Shown: positions 22,597 through 30,757, numbered from the stretch's first letter. The stretch: 39,937 bases of DNA from an uncultured Bacilli bacterium (GCA_934168245.1 CAKPMY010000015.1:1-39937), one strand, 5' to 3'. A program made the numbers and translations. Notes: generated by a model from the letters alone, not told the origin.

Positions 22597-24468
22597 ATGG
22601 AAATATTAAATAATAAGACTGTTGCTGTTGAAACCAGTGAGGAGTTAAAAAATATATTAGAGGGAACCAATGAAGTAGAATACATTTATCTAAAAAATGA
22701 TATAACTTTAACCTCTGGTATTACTCTGAATGAAACCAAAATAAAAATAATTATCAATGGTACGTATCAAGGAATAAAAAGTACTCTAACTGGTATGAAC
22801 AGTAGTGAACCAACAGCCACAATTCAAGCAAATCTAAATACTAAAGAAGTCCTACTAAAAAACATTAATATTGTCTCGACAAATACTAATGGAATAGTTT
22901 ATGTTCCTGCCGATAAATCGTATTCAGTCATAACTTCCTATGACAACATTATTTTTAATGGTACAGAATTATCCTATAACCCATATGGAACAACGAAAAT
23001 AACTAATTCAATAATTACCATCGAAAAAACTAATGACACAGAACCTAGCAAAGTATGCGATTCTGATCATGTAATAATCGGAGGAAATACCAATATAACT
23101 AGCGCCTCAACTGTCAATCCGTTATTTTATTTTCGTAACAATACCGGAAGTCCTTCGATAATTTTCTTATGTAAAAGCAACATTAAATTAACAACTGATA
23201 CCAAAGAATTTATGAACGGAACTAACAAACTTAATTTCACAATACTCCATGATACTAATGTCTATCTTTTAACTGGAAATGGCTTTGCTACATACTCAAC
23301 ATGTGGAGCCAATAATGTTCTAATAGAAGAACGCGCAAGTCTAACTTTTCTAGAAACAAAACATCAACGAATACCAATGTGGGCTATTTTTGGAAGCTTT
23401 ACTATGAAAGAAGGATCAGTTCTTGAATTAATAAATACTTATGAATCCACACCATCTGATAATTATAATCTTCATTTTAAAGGATCTAGTTGTAAACTAA
23501 CACTAGATAATCCCAAAAGAGTAGCAATCTATACCAAAAATGCCAGTACAATTTATACTGACAATCCCCTAGAATTTAATATAAAATGTACCAGACTAAA
23601 TTTATGGTCTAACTCCAAAGAAGTAGTTGAAGCAGGTGGGATAACAGATCTACCAGAATATTCTTGGTATAAAGATTCTTCTCTTTTAACAGTAACAGGA
23701 ACCCTAACAAATAGTCTAACTGCTATTACTAGTCACAATTTGACTCAAGCTGAAATAGCAAAACTGCCAGACCTTGGTAATTTTAATTTAGTTTCTAAAA
23801 AAGAACTCTCAATCGGTAGTTATAGCTCGAATATTCATAAGCTTGATTCAACTAGCACTAAAATCTCTGGTCATACTGAAGCCTTCTCCAGTATTTTAAT
23901 AAAATATGGAGCCATAAGCAGTATAGTAACTTCCGATAGTACCGGCTATTTTGAATATACCCCAACTAGTACTATTCCTGACGCTACAGAAATTGAATTT
24001 ACTATCAATGTTCCAGGTAGTTTTACTTATCAAAAAAGAACCATTACAACTCCCTATGATGGCGAATTAAATATCATTTCTGAGCCTCAACCAATAACTT
24101 TTGATTTAACTCCAATTTCAACTGCTCCTGTAATTTTGCCTATGAGTAAAGATCTAACTATAAAAATAGTAGACAGTCGAAAAAACAGTACTCCTTGGAA
24201 ACTATATACTTATATTGATAAGGATTTAACTTCTCAACTAGGTTTCATCCTAAAAGATGCCCTAGTATTTAAAAAGTTCACCGATGAAATAATATTTCTA
24301 ACTACAACTCCAAGTCTTATCTACACAGGAGAAAAAACATCAGGTACACCGCAATTAACAACTCTAACATACTCTAAAGAAAAAGGCCCATTATTAAATC
24401 TTGCTGATAATCCTCTCGAAGAAAATGAAGAATACTTTGCTAATATCTATTTTATGATAGAGGAGTAA
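22597..24468 (+). CDS. Large beta-rich surface-like protein lacking a signal peptide
   Basis: A 623-residue protein. Residues 1-330 resemble a pectate-lyase-like beta-helix (repeating short strands such as VEYIYLKNDITL, IKIIINGTYQG, VLLKNINIVST). About 415-490 looks like an Ig-like domain (ISGHTEAFSSILIKYGAISS). The last 120 residues (LTIKIVDSRKNSTPWKLYTY to the end) resemble a WxL-type wall-binding domain (D-x-R ... W-x-L). Such proteins are normally exported, yet the N-terminus is MEILNNKTVAVETSEEL, hydrophilic, with no signal peptide. The ribosome binding site is AAGGATAGTGATTAC, and no upstream in-frame start adds one. Function unknown. Confidence 0.7.
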   Translation: MEILNNKTVAVETSEELKNILEGTNEVEYIYLKNDITLTSGITLNETKIKIIINGTYQGIKSTLTGMNSSEPTATIQANLNTKEVLLKNINIVSTNTNGIVYVPADKSYSVITSYDNIIFNGTELSYNPYGTTKITNSIITIEKTNDTEPSKVCDSDHVIIGGNTNITSASTVNPLFYFRNNTGSPSIIFLCKSNIKLTTDTKEFMNGTNKLNFTILHDTNVYLLTGNGFATYSTCGANNVLIEERASLTFLETKHQRIPMWAIFGSFTMKEGSVLELINTYESTPSDNYNLHFKGSSCKLTLDNPKRVAIYTKNASTIYTDNPLEFNIKCTRLNLWSNSKEVVEAGGITDLPEYSWYKDSSLLTVTGTLTNSLTAITSHNLTQAEIAKLPDLGNFNLVSKKELSIGSYSSNIHKLDSTSTKISGHTEAFSSILIKYGAISSIVTSDSTGYFEYTPTSTIPDATEIEFTINVPGSFTYQKRTITTPYDGELNIISEPQPITFDLTPISTAPVILPMSKDLTIKIVDSRKNSTPWKLYTYIDKDLTSQLGFILKDALVFKKFTDEIIFLTTTPSLIYTGEKTSGTPQLTTLTYSKEKGPLLNLADNPLEENEEYFANIYFMIEE

Positions 24469-24476
24469 TAATACTA

Positions 24477-24569
24477 ATGGTCAAAAAACTAAAATATCTT
24501 TTAAACCAATATATCCAATTCTTACAATCCCAAAAATTAAAACATATCTTGAGCTATTCACAATGGTAA
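24477..24569 (+). CDS. Small cationic 30-residue ORF
   Basis: ATG 24477 follows GAGGAGTAATACTA, a good ribosome binding site, and starts 8 bases after the preceding stop. The peptide begins MVKKLKYLLNQYIQFLQSQK and continues LKHILSYSQW. It is basic and amphipathic, with one possible helix. It is likely translated with the large gene upstream. No family recognised. Confidence 0.4.
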   Translation: MVKKLKYLLNQYIQFLQSQKLKHILSYSQW

Positions 24570-24576
24570 TTAATAA

Positions 24577-24585
24577 TGTTATAAT
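24577..24585 (+). promoter_or_regulatory. Extended -10 promoter of the ClpX-like gene
   Basis: TGTTATAAT with TATAAT at 24580-24585. It gives an untranslated leader of about 115 bases before ATG 24708, AT-rich and without clear structure. Confidence 0.5.
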
Positions 24586-24707
24586 ATAAAAAAGATAAGA
24601 ATAAGAAGATAATAATAATCTGTAGTTCTAATAAGAACAAAATTATTTAATCTAAACCTCAAAAAAATATAACTAGAATGAAATGAAATTCAAAAAGGAG
24701 AATTGCT

Positions 24708-26453
24708 ATGACAGAAAAGTATGAATATTTAGATAGAAGAACAAAAAGGTATATATATGTAGCGGCGCTTGTTTATAAAAAACTAAAATTTATTAATCCT
24801 CAAATAACATCACTAGAAACTGGAGAAAAGTTATCTATTAGTACCAATGGTAAAAAGCTATTATCCTTATTACTTGCAGTATGTGATGCTAATTTTAGAA
24901 GTGAAATGAAAAATATGCTTGATAGTAACTATAGTGCGCTATTACGAAAAAATTTATATGACGTAATAGGTGAGTTACCAATAGGAAAAGGCGATGAACT
25001 TACTACTGCTGATTTAAATGAAATTTTGAATAACGACTTTTTTGATGTTTTAAATACTAAAGAAAATGGCATTTGTTCTAAAAATATTTCATCTCCAGAA
25101 TCATTATTTACAATGTTTTGCTTAAGTCAATTATCAAGAGATGATATTTATTCAATATGTACATTATTTAGAAACTATGACCTTAGAAATAAAACATCCG
25201 GTAGTGTCGAAAATTTTGCTGAATATATTTTTAGAGTCTATAATTATGCAAAGTATAATAGAGAAATTTCCTCAGGAATTCCACTTTCTGAAGATGTTAT
25301 TAAAAAAATGATAGCTGGAAGCAAAAAAATCCAATCTCCAACTAACGCTCCAAAAACTCCACCTGTTCAACCAAGCCAAAAGTTTCAATCTCAATCTCGA
25401 CAGTCAGAAACAAAAGTTCAAACGGAAACCACTGAGAAGAGTCATGAAAGTATTTTTGAAAAATTAGATAAAATACAACATAAATTTATTGGCCAAGAAC
25501 GACTAGCAAAAGAATTATTTTTTAACATAATTAATAATCAATATCTAGCAGAACAAGAAGAAGTAACAGACGGTGTACGTTCCATTATTTTCCTTGATGG
25601 TCCAACAGGTACTGGCAAGACTGCTATCACCAGAGAAATAACCAAACTTTTAAATATTCCCTTCACTTCAACTTCAATAACTAATTATTCATCAGCAGGT
25701 TATGTTGGTGGTGACTTAACTGATACCTTAGTTGATTTATACAAAAAATCTGGAGGAGATTTAAAAAAGGCCGAAAAAGGAATTATTGTTTTAGATGAGT
25801 TCGATAAAATTGTCAGTCATAGTCTTAATGGCCTAGAAATGAAACGTGCTGTTCAACAACAATTATTAGATTTTCTAGGTGGCGGTAAATATATTATAAA
25901 TGTTGGCAATAAGAAAGAGGAAAAGCAAGTAGAATTTGACACATCCAGAATAACATTTGTATGCTTAGGTGCGCTAACAGATTTACGTACCCAAAAAACC
26001 GACAAACGTTTTTCCCTAGGTTTTGCTAGTGATAGTACCAGTCAATCTAAAAATGATGGAACCTATACAATAACTCCACAAGATTTAATTGATTTAGGTC
26101 TTGAAAGAGAACTTGTAGGTAGATTTAATACTTTCCTACATACTGATGAATATGATAAGGCTGCCTTAGAAAGAATCCTACGAGAATCTACAATAAGTCC
26201 TACAAAGAGTTTTGAAAAATTACTATCCTCACATAGAATATCTTTAGAAGTAGATGATAACGTATATGGAGCAATCGCTAATAGTGCTTATGAATTAAAT
26301 ACTGGTGCTAGAAGTCTCCAGACTGTAATGAATAATATTAGAACTAGGTATTTAGAAGAAATTATAACAGGAAAAAGTAAAAATATTCATTTAACTAAAG
26401 ATAATGTTGAAACTATAGTACAAGACACAATGAATAGAAGGGAACGTGGATAG
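24708..26453 (+). CDS. ClpX-like AAA+ unfoldase with a novel N-terminal domain
   Basis: A 581-residue AAA+ protein. Residues 1-200 are a helical domain I do not recognise, in place of the ClpX zinc finger; a Gln/Pro/Ser/Thr-rich linker (about 208-250) follows. The ATPase core aligns with ClpX: Walker A GPTGTGKT, pore loop SAGYVGGD, Walker B GIIVLDEFDK, ELVGRFNTF (ClpX: EFIGRLPV) and sensor 2 GARSLQTVM. SLGF lies where ClpX has its IGF loop for ClpP docking, so it may feed a ClpP protease. The alternative N-domain would select different substrates. A small partner gene overlaps its end. This is not the housekeeping clpX. Ribosome binding site AAAAAGGAGAATTGCT. Confidence 0.82.
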   Translation: MTEKYEYLDRRTKRYIYVAALVYKKLKFINPQITSLETGEKLSISTNGKKLLSLLLAVCDANFRSEMKNMLDSNYSALLRKNLYDVIGELPIGKGDELTTADLNEILNNDFFDVLNTKENGICSKNISSPESLFTMFCLSQLSRDDIYSICTLFRNYDLRNKTSGSVENFAEYIFRVYNYAKYNREISSGIPLSEDVIKKMIAGSKKIQSPTNAPKTPPVQPSQKFQSQSRQSETKVQTETTEKSHESIFEKLDKIQHKFIGQERLAKELFFNIINNQYLAEQEEVTDGVRSIIFLDGPTGTGKTAITREITKLLNIPFTSTSITNYSSAGYVGGDLTDTLVDLYKKSGGDLKKAEKGIIVLDEFDKIVSHSLNGLEMKRAVQQQLLDFLGGGKYIINVGNKKEEKQVEFDTSRITFVCLGALTDLRTQKTDKRFSLGFASDSTSQSKNDGTYTITPQDLIDLGLERELVGRFNTFLHTDEYDKAALERILRESTISPTKSFEKLLSSHRISLEVDDNVYGAIANSAYELNTGARSLQTVMNNIRTRYLEEIITGKSKNIHLTKDNVETIVQDTMNRRERG

Positions 26454-26811
26454 GATGGATTTTGAATATAATGGCAACTTACTAGAAGAAGAAAGAGTAG
26501 AACAAGTCACTAAAGAAATACTAATTAAATATCCAAATTATAATAAAGAAAAAGCCCGTGAAGCCTCAAGATTAGAAGGTGCTATTTCTGAAGAAAAGAA
26601 TCTAACTATGGAACTTACTAGACTTTATAATTTAATGTTAACATCTAAAGAAGAAAAAGATGTTGTCTATGAAATATATAAAGACTTTCTACTATGTCTA
26701 GAAAAAAATATTGATGAGAAAAATAATTATTTCTATCAAGTAGCCGAAGATATTTATGGCTATTTAACTAATACTAAGCCTTTCCCATATTTAAACAAAT
26801 ACTTATCATAA
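26446..26811 (+). CDS. Small helical partner of the ClpX-like protein
   Basis: A 121-residue protein if it starts at GTG 26446, or 118 residues from ATG 26455; AAGGGAAC lies just before the GTG, while the ATG directly follows the ClpX-like stop, so both are possible and both imply translational coupling. It is predicted helical and acidic, with EEERVEQVTKEILIKYPNYNKEKAREASRLEG and no known motif. Coupled expression suggests it is an adaptor, substrate or antagonist of the AAA+ protein; that is inference. Confidence 0.7.
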   Translation: MDRMDFEYNGNLLEEERVEQVTKEILIKYPNYNKEKAREASRLEGAISEEKNLTMELTRLYNLMLTSKEEKDVVYEIYKDFLLCLEKNIDEKNNYFYQVAEDIYGYLTNTKPFPYLNKYLS

Positions 26812-26843
26812 CAAGTACAAATATATTAACTAATTAAACGAAT

Positions 26844-26897
26844 AATAGATATAACCTAAAGATCATAATTCATCTTTAAACTATATCTATTTTCTTT
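26844..26897 (+). terminator. Terminator after the ClpX-like pair
   Basis: AATAGATATA (26844-26853) and TATATCTATT (26882-26891) enclose an AAAGAT/ATCTTT inner stem, followed by TTCTTTT. Confidence 0.65.
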
Positions 26898-26959
26898 TGA
26901 ACTATGTTAAAATATCTAGTGAAGGGAAAAAATCTTACTAAAAATGGAGTTGAAACGAT

Positions 26960-27649
26960 ATGAATAAAATAGGAATAATCTTTGCTATGAAAGAAGAACT
27001 AGATGCTCTAAAAGATTATCTAGAAATAACTAATGAATATGAAATATTTGAATTAAAGTTTTATGAAGGACTAATTAATAATATAAAATGTATTCTAGTT
27101 GAATCTGGAGTAGGTAAAGTAAATGCCGCTCGTACTACTCAAATTTTAATCGACAATATGGATGTTGATTGTATTTTTAATATTGGTGTAGCCGGTGGCC
27201 TAGATCAAAGCCTAAATGTCTTAGATGTTGTAATCGCCGATAAACTAGTTCAACACGATTTTGATATAACTGCCTTCAATCATGAAAAAGGTTATATTCC
27301 AAACGTCGGCAAATTTATAGCGTGTGATGAATATCTCCTAAATATTGCCACTAGTTTTAAAGATAGTTCAATTAAAGTTGGTACTATTGCCTCAGGCGAT
27401 ATTTTCTGTACTGATATTAATATGAGTACTAAGATAAATAAAAAGTTCAATGCTTTAGCAGTCGAAATGGAAGGCGCAAGTATTGCTCAAGTATGTTTTC
27501 TAAACCATATTCCATTCCTAGTAATTAGAAGTATTTCTGATATTCCAGGTAAAAATAATACTATGGTCTATGAAGAATTTCTAACAGAAAGTTCTAAAAA
27601 AGTTGCTAGTATAATGAATGAAGTCTTAAAAAATATAAGCCTTAACTAA
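26960..27649 (+). CDS. mtnN: 5'-methylthioadenosine/S-adenosylhomocysteine nucleosidase
   Basis: A 229-residue cytosolic enzyme that removes adenine from methylthioadenosine and S-adenosylhomocysteine, recycling these by-products of SAM use and polyamine or autoinducer-2 synthesis. Family marks: IGIIFAMKEELDAL at the start with the catalytic Glu, VESGVGKVNAARTTQ, FNIGVAGGLD, GTIASGDIFC and VEMEGASIAQVCFLNHIPFLVIRSISD, where the Glu of MEGA and the Asp of SISD are catalytic and binding residues. Length is normal. A -10-like TAAAAT with TG upstream lies near 26908. Its terminator overlaps the stop codon. Confidence 0.95.
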   Translation: MNKIGIIFAMKEELDALKDYLEITNEYEIFELKFYEGLINNIKCILVESGVGKVNAARTTQILIDNMDVDCIFNIGVAGGLDQSLNVLDVVIADKLVQHDFDITAFNHEKGYIPNVGKFIACDEYLLNIATSFKDSSIKVGTIASGDIFCTDINMSTKINKKFNALAVEMEGASIAQVCFLNHIPFLVIRSISDIPGKNNTMVYEEFLTESSKKVASIMNEVLKNISLN

Positions 27650-27659
27650 CAAAGGCTTT
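27637..27659 (+). terminator. Short terminator at the mtnN stop
   Basis: AAGCCTT (27637-27643) and AAGGCTT (27652-27658) form a 7-pair stem with the stop codon in the loop; the T-run is short, so it may be leaky. Confidence 0.45.
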
Positions 27660-27765
27660 ACAAAATACTGTCAAAACAACACCTCTTATCTAAATAATTA
27701 ATTTTAATCTAACATAAATTCTCCAAAAATATGATAAAATTAATAAAAAATAAGAGGTGTTTTAA

Positions 27766-28641
27766 ATGTACGATATTGATACAAAAAATGTAAAAAAAGG
27801 AAAAAAATTCTTTACGGCTTTTATAGTTTTTGGCTTAGTTTTTCTAGCCATTTTCGGTATACTTAGTGTATCTGAACTCATTAAGTATAAAAGTCTTGAC
27901 TACCAAGTAGAAGCAACAAGAATAGATGAAAATTCTCACTATGATAGTGATAATAATCTTATGTATTCCCCAATTTATTATTATGAAGTAGATGGAAAGG
28001 AATATGTCTGCAAGACCACTTCTTCAGCAAGTACTCCTCCAACTGCCAATCAAAAGATAGTCTATTATGATTCAAAAAATCCATCTAAATGTATGACTTC
28101 TTTTTCTAAATCTGTAAATACAATATTTATAATTTTTACAGTTCTTCCTATAATAATGATCGTTATAGGAATAATTAAAATTAAAAAAGTAAATAATCGA
28201 GTAAAACAAATAAATACTTTAAATAATACTGGAAAACTAGTAAAAAATCTTCCATACCATCTTGAAGATAGTGGAATGATGGTCAATAATGTTAAAATCC
28301 AATTACCAGTTGTTGAATACACTTTACCATCAGGTGAAAGACTTACTTTAAAAGGAGATCCAAGGCATGATCGAAAATTATCAGACCAAGATGGCTTAGT
28401 TGATTTAGTTATCGATGAGACTAATCCAAGTAATTATTTCATTGACTTTGAAATAAATCGTCTTTCTGGAAACTTATCAACTGACTACTATACTCAACCA
28501 GGTCAAAATGCTATAAATAACAACATGCCCAATTCTGCTTCCATAAACAATGTAGAGCAGTCTGCACAAACTATAAATGCTAATCTAAATAATACTCAAT
28601 CACAAGAAAATAGTACTGCCGAAGCCATTCAAAATAACTAA
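27766..28641 (+). CDS. DUF3592-like membrane protein
   Basis: A 291-residue protein with one helix at about 15-35, an outside beta-domain (VEATRIDENSHYDSDNNLMY, YYYEVDGKEYVCKTTSSAS, NQKIVYYDSKNPSKC) and a second helix at about 118-138. The outside domain matches the DUF3592 fold. A second copy of similar strands (VEYTLPSGERLTLKGDP, GLVDLVIDETNPSNYFID) follows, then an Asn-rich tail from about residue 240. Function unknown; such proteins are common in Bacillota. Ribosome binding site AAGAGGTGTTTTA. Confidence 0.75.
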   Translation: MYDIDTKNVKKGKKFFTAFIVFGLVFLAIFGILSVSELIKYKSLDYQVEATRIDENSHYDSDNNLMYSPIYYYEVDGKEYVCKTTSSASTPPTANQKIVYYDSKNPSKCMTSFSKSVNTIFIIFTVLPIIMIVIGIIKIKKVNNRVKQINTLNNTGKLVKNLPYHLEDSGMMVNNVKIQLPVVEYTLPSGERLTLKGDPRHDRKLSDQDGLVDLVIDETNPSNYFIDFEINRLSGNLSTDYYTQPGQNAINNNMPNSASINNVEQSAQTINANLNNTQSQENSTAEAIQNN

Positions 28642-28699
28642 AATTAGTACCAATAATTAACTATTAACACGAATTTAAAGGTATCAGAAAGTGTCAAAT

Positions 28700-28728
28700 T
28701 TGACAATTTATAAAGAATATGCTAAAAT
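28700..28728 (+). promoter_or_regulatory. Promoter of the thrS leader
   Basis: TTGACA (28700-28705), a 17-base spacer, TAAAAT (28723-28728) with TG upstream. The leader ATG is about 30 bases downstream. Confidence 0.82.
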
Positions 28729-28757
28729 TTAAGTACTTTTGAAAGGGAGAATTTAAA

Positions 28758-28841
28758 ATGAGAAACAATCAATTAATAACGACAGCTACTACTTCTACAT
28801 TAAAATCAATTGTTACTATTGATTGTTTTAGTCTTGTTTAA
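28758..28841 (+). CDS. Thr-rich leader peptide of thrS (first leader)
   Basis: A 27-codon ORF with ribosome binding site GAAAGGGAGAATTTAAA. It begins MRNNQLITTATTSTLKS and has five Thr codons between residues 8 and 14, then IVTIDCFSLV. It is built like the lysK leader at 16578, with NNQL and IDCFS encoded by the same RNA arms and the regulatory residues in between switched from Lys to Thr. The role expected is to report the supply of Thr-tRNA by ribosome stalling. Confidence 0.78.
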   Translation: MRNNQLITTATTSTLKSIVTIDCFSLV

Positions 28842-28902
28842 TAAGAAATATTTGTATAATTTCAAATTAAGAAGTCTACTATAATTAATAGTAGACTTTT
28901 TT
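28763..28902 (+). promoter_or_regulatory. Ribosome-dependent attenuator of thrS (upstream of the T-box)
   Basis: Arm 1 AAACAATCAAT (28763-28773) and arm 3 ATTGATTGTTT (28818-28828) are perfect 11-base complements flanking the Thr codons. Arm 2 AATCAAT (28804-28810) can also pair with ATTGATT (28818-28824). Terminator: AAGTCTACTA (28872-28881) with TAGTAGACTT (28889-28898) and six T. Antiterminator: TTACTATTGATTGT (28813-28826) pairs with ATAATTAATAGTAG (28881-28894), 14 pairs including three G-U, which destroys the terminator. Both sequence sets exclude each other. The logic is the same as in lysK. Confidence 0.75.
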
Positions 28903-28924
28903 AGAAAACAAAAATAAAATAATA

Positions 28925-29130
28925 TAAAGACTATGATATAGGACACGATTATTAAGTAAATATTTTAAAGAGAGTTATCATTTGGTGTAAGATAATAAAT
29001 ATTCTTAATAATTACTACCTATTAAGTTGAACATGAAAATGTTTCCCGCTACAACGGTTAAATAAATTAAGTAAAAGAAGAGGATGGTACCGTGCTTTGC
29101 ACTCCTATATGGTATCATTCTCTTTTTCTT
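28925..29130 (+). promoter_or_regulatory. T-box leader of thrS with terminator
   Basis: The T-box sequence GGATGGTACCGTGC lies at 29082-29095. The terminator is formed by GAGGATGGTACC (about 29080-29091) with GGTATCATTCTC (29111-29122) and a T-run. In the expected specifier region ACT (29014-29016) and ACC (29017-29019) are both Thr codons. The 5' boundary is uncertain. No clear separate promoter is visible between the first attenuator and this element, so the two switches act in series on one RNA. Confidence 0.85.
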
Positions 29131-29149
29131 TATAAAGGAGATGGTTAAA

Positions 29150-29200
29150 ATGACGGAAACGGAAACTAACACGAAAAACTCACTTTCAAAAGTAAAATAA
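29150..29200 (+). CDS. Thr-rich 16-residue mini-ORF between T-box and thrS
   Basis: ATG 29150 follows AAAGGAG at nine bases, right after the T-box terminator. The peptide begins MTETETNTKNSLSK; four of its first eight residues are Thr and three of these use ACG, a codon likely rare in such AT-rich DNA. It ends 17 bases before thrS. The Asn-rich mini-ORF before asnS occupies the same place. A role in sensing Thr-tRNA or in coupling translation to thrS is inferred. Confidence 0.6.
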   Translation: MTETETNTKNSLSKVK

Positions 29201-29217
29201 AGAAAGAAGGAAAAAAT

Positions 29218-30756
29218 ATGTTAAATGAAAAAGCCGTTCTATTATTAGAACAAATATTAAAAAATAATTTAAAAGACCTAAGTCTTGATAAAAAATATTT
29301 TGATGAAAATGAATTCTATTATGAATTTAAGTCAAACGAAAAGATCAGTGAAAATGACTTTTCATCTTTAGAACAAAAAATAAATGCTCTTGATAGTAAC
29401 TGTTATGTAAAACTATTAAGAATATCTGGAGTCTATTTAGATGGTAACTTCAATAATGAGATGATTTCTAGAATATCTGGTAAAGCCTTTTCAAGTATGG
29501 AAGAGTTAGATAAGTATCTAGAGTTTCTAGAAGAAGCAAAATCAAGGGATCATCGTAAGATTGGTAAAGATTTAGATTTATTCTGTTTTTCAGATTATGT
29601 TGGTGGAGGACTTCCTTTATATACTCCAAGAGGAACTATTATAAAAGATGAATTACAAAAAGAAATAGAAAGAATCTGTCGCAGATATGGCTTTCAAAAA
29701 GTAAGTTGTCCATCTCTTGCTGATATTTCTTTATTTGAAGTATCAGGTCATGCTAAGAAATTTAATGATGAACTATTTAGAGTCTCATCACCTAAAGGAC
29801 ATAACTTTGTCTTAAAACCAGTTCAATGTCCTCATCATACTCAAATATTTGCATCAAAACTAAGAAGTTATAAAGACCTACCAATAAGATATATGGAGTC
29901 TGACAAACAATATAGAGCCGAACTACAAGGTGCTGTTGGAAACAGTTTATCTAGAGTTTATGCTATTACTGTTGAAGATGGCCATTCATTCTGTAGAGTT
30001 GACCAAGTAAAAGATGAAGTAATTAATATTTGTAACCTAATCAGAGACTTTTATTCTAGAATGAATCTATGGAATGATGTTTGGGTTTCACTATCTGTAA
30101 GAGACTATTCCCATCCTGAAAAATATATTGGCGATAATGCTGACTGGGATATCTGTGAAAAGATGCTTCAAGAAGTATCTGATGAATTACACTTAAATGC
30201 TATAAGATGTGAAGGCGAAGCCGCTCTATATGGGCCAAAATTAGACTTCATGTTTAAAGATGCTTTAGGAAGAGATGTCCAAATACCAACTGTCCAACTA
30301 GACTTTGCCTTACCTAAAAGATTCGACTTAAACTATATTGATGAATCCGGTAAAAAAGTTCATCCTGTTATGGTTCATCGAGCAGTACTAGGCTCATATG
30401 AAAGATTTATTGCTCTAATTCTTGAACAATTTAAAGGAGTTTTACCAGTTTGGTTATCTCCAGTTCAAGTAAATATTGTTCCTGTTAATATGAAGTATCA
30501 CGATGAGTACTGTCAAAAAATATTTAATCTTCTAAATGATGAAGATATAAGAGTCTCATACGATGATTCTAAAGAGTCAATGGGTAAAAAACTGAGACAA
30601 AGTAATCTAATGAAAAATCCTTATATTCTTATCCTAGGTGATAGTGAGAAAGATAATAATCTTATAAGTTATCGTAAATATAATAGTGAAGAAATGGTAT
30701 CTTTACCAATCAACGAGTTTATAGAATTTATCAAAGAAGAAATTAAGAAAAGATAA
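29218..30756 (+). CDS. thrS: Threonyl-tRNA synthetase, short form with eroded editing domain
   Basis: A 512-residue class II synthetase that charges tRNA-Thr; usual bacterial ThrRS is about 640 residues. The TGS domain is missing. Residues 1-110 match only scattered parts of the editing domain (FYYEFKSNEKISENDFSSLEQ, LRISGVYLDGNFNNEM), while both editing motifs, HxxxH and the Cys/His CRGPH patch, are absent. The catalytic part starts at DHRKIGKDLDLF. Zinc ligands are present: Cys in KPVQCPHH, His in EDGHSF, His in VMVHRAVLGS. Motif 3 is HRAVLGSYERF. The C-terminal anticodon domain (about 410-512) is complete. Mischarged Ser-tRNA would not be cleared by this protein. Confidence 0.94.
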   Translation: MLNEKAVLLLEQILKNNLKDLSLDKKYFDENEFYYEFKSNEKISENDFSSLEQKINALDSNCYVKLLRISGVYLDGNFNNEMISRISGKAFSSMEELDKYLEFLEEAKSRDHRKIGKDLDLFCFSDYVGGGLPLYTPRGTIIKDELQKEIERICRRYGFQKVSCPSLADISLFEVSGHAKKFNDELFRVSSPKGHNFVLKPVQCPHHTQIFASKLRSYKDLPIRYMESDKQYRAELQGAVGNSLSRVYAITVEDGHSFCRVDQVKDEVINICNLIRDFYSRMNLWNDVWVSLSVRDYSHPEKYIGDNADWDICEKMLQEVSDELHLNAIRCEGEAALYGPKLDFMFKDALGRDVQIPTVQLDFALPKRFDLNYIDESGKKVHPVMVHRAVLGSYERFIALILEQFKGVLPVWLSPVQVNIVPVNMKYHDEYCQKIFNLLNDEDIRVSYDDSKESMGKKLRQSNLMKNPYILILGDSEKDNNLISYRKYNSEEMVSLPINEFIEFIKEEIKKR

Positions 30757-30757
30757 A

